NCBI GenBank assembly: GCA_003427395.1 | Contig: BFEA01000147.1 | Span: forward strand, 1,353,045-1,383,499 | Direction of reading: 5' to 3' | Length of the DNA: 30,455 bases | From: Chara braunii | Taxonomy: Eukaryota; Streptophyta; Charophyceae; Charales; Characeae | In this document: positions 29,061-30,455 of the stretch, one piece after another | How positions within the stretch are numbered: the first letter of the stretch is position 1 | Layout: each line of letters opens with the position of its first letter | Notes under the pieces: generated by a model | Seen by the model: only the letters and a program-made list of their open reading frames with translations | Database searches by the model: none | What the model was told of the DNA's origin: nothing | Position numbers and translations under genes: made by a program

Positions 29061-30455
29061 TAGCAGAGCCTGCAATGATGTTTCCCTGCGAAAGGGAGGA
29101 GGCACCGGTTGCTGGGAGGCCGCTCGGCCTAGGAAGTCACCGCCCAGGAGGCCAGTAGGCCGCTATATCTTTAGGAGGAGCAAGTAGCTCCTCCTCATTT
29201 GTGGTATGCAAGGATTGGCGACATGCTGCTGGAGCACAGTGTAGGCAGCTGGAGCTCAGCCTGGCTATGGCGAGCAGTCCAGCTTGAGGAGGAGGAAGAA
29301 GGGGGCTAAGGAGGAGAGTGGCGAGGCACCTATGTTATGAACATGATTGTCTGCCGAAATTTTATCAGCACTCACTCGCAGGAACTCGCGTACACGCCCA
29401 TACATGCACAGAAGGAAGGGGAGAGGTAGTGGAGTATCACACCGCCCAACAGGAAGAAACGCAGCGGAAGACTCAGGGGAGCTAAGTGACAAAATACACA
29501 GACAGTGAATTCTCTCCACACAATTCCCAACAATCATTCATAGAAGACAACCGAGTGATCACAGCCAGAAAACAATGAAGAGATGATAATTCAAACACAG
29601 TATTGCAACTGTTTATTAAACTCAGAGCACCGTTTTCACTGAATGACCTCAGAACCCTGTTGCGCTACCCTCAGAGGGGTAGTGCCTCAACCCCAACACC
29701 CTGAACAGCTAAAAATAGCACCGAAACCCCAGGTAACACCCAGCGCCACCCTGACATGCAACTCAGTGGCCTGCGCCCAAGTGAAATAGGCTCCCAGAGC
29801 CATCCGCCATCCAGATGATGAAGAAGAAGCTCAGCGCCAACAGTCCCTGATGAAGATGAAGCCCAGGCGATGATATCTTTGAGAAGATGCAGTTATGGCT
29901 GCATCGCCACTGGGACCCTACTCCTGAGGAGGGTCAGCAGTGCACCACGTGCTCCAACGCATCAGACCTCAGATAGCCCAGACCGCTATGACTCTCAGAG
30001 AGTCAGAGTGGACAGCGTTGACCCCAGTCTGGTCAACGCTCCAAAGGTCTGGTTATGTCCGCTCTGTCCACACCGGAATCAGCAACCACGAACTGAAGTG
30101 TCAACTGCCAAAAGCCCTGGACCGGTGTCCCCATCCTACCTATACTCTACGCTAGCCTAGACCGACCTAGACCGGACTGACTGACCGACCGGTACCGTTT
30201 CAGTTTCGGCCTCTAGGGCCTCTCCCTACCCGACTATAGGCTATAGGACCGTCTATCAGCGTAGGCCCATAGGGCCTGTCTGTCCTAGGGGTAGCCCGGG
30301 TCTGCTATTCGCAATTAGGGTAGCTGTAGGGAAATCGAGTTAGTACGGGGCCCATATTTCTATATTTACAAATATGTCCCTCACAAATTTCCATGCAGGC
30401 AGGTCTCTCGGTTAGTCGTCAGCCAAACAAAATTACGAATCTGTCCCTACCTAAA
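29061..30455. other. No gene seen; GC-rich tail of window
   Basis: Short ORFs such as 29870-30160 show no motif. GATGAAGAAGAAGCTCAGCGCC near 29816 (core GATGAAGAAGAAGC) has an echo, GATGAAGATGAAGCCCAGGCG, near 29852. 30150-30300 is enriched in CTAG, CCGACC and TAGG words. Nothing here supports a coding gene or RNA gene. Confidence 0.4.

Overview
The window looks like repeat-dominated nuclear DNA of a plant-lineage eukaryote. The clues are a Ty3-type retrotransposon with a chromodomain-like C-terminus, a retroposed U6 snRNA, a short plant-type TTTAGGG motif and an 18S rRNA 5' fragment. The dense, mutually related but decayed repeats and the character of the pol protein suggest a charophyte green alga such as Chara. 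That placement is my inference (about 0.5 confidence) and rests on recognition, not on a search. I found no intact conventional host gene.

Layout. 1-3.34 kb: a (TA)n tract, then a 1.05 kb dispersed repeat (called L here, copy A), which abuts a heavily decayed Ty3 integrase end followed by its polypurine tract and LTR. 3.4-6.7 kb: AT-rich fold-back DNA, a tRNA-like fragment, and a broken gag-like region whose zinc knuckle was triplicated in 47-bp steps. 6.7-11.36 kb: purine-rich DNA, a reverse-strand copy of L, a reverse-strand copy of an AT-rich repeat (called K), a GC-rich stretch with tandem repeats of about 178 bp, and a (GA)n run containing an 85-base assembly gap. 11.36-15.9 kb: 99 bp of 18S rRNA 5' end, then unrecognised noncoding DNA carrying at least ten hairpins with one conserved loop and changing, still-paired stems, plus a diverged repeat of about 122 bp. 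16.0-17.1 kb: L copy B. 17.1-22.4 kb: AT-rich DNA with K repeats, an inverted-repeat element and no supported gene. 22.46-about 27.13 kb: a Ty3 pol in protease-RT-RNase H-integrase-chromodomain-like order, broken by one stop and three frameshifts and followed by a 3' LTR. 27.2-30.46 kb: one small unrecognised ORF, a U6 retropseudogene with perfect 17-bp target-site duplications inserted in one member of a repeat pair, and unrecognised sequence.

The retroelement pieces belong together. The 5' Ty3 remnant (1135-about 3340) and the 3' one (22458-about 27130) are diverged copies of one family and help date and delimit each other. The part most likely to hold something undescribed is the hairpin and repeat region between 11.4 and 15.9 kb.
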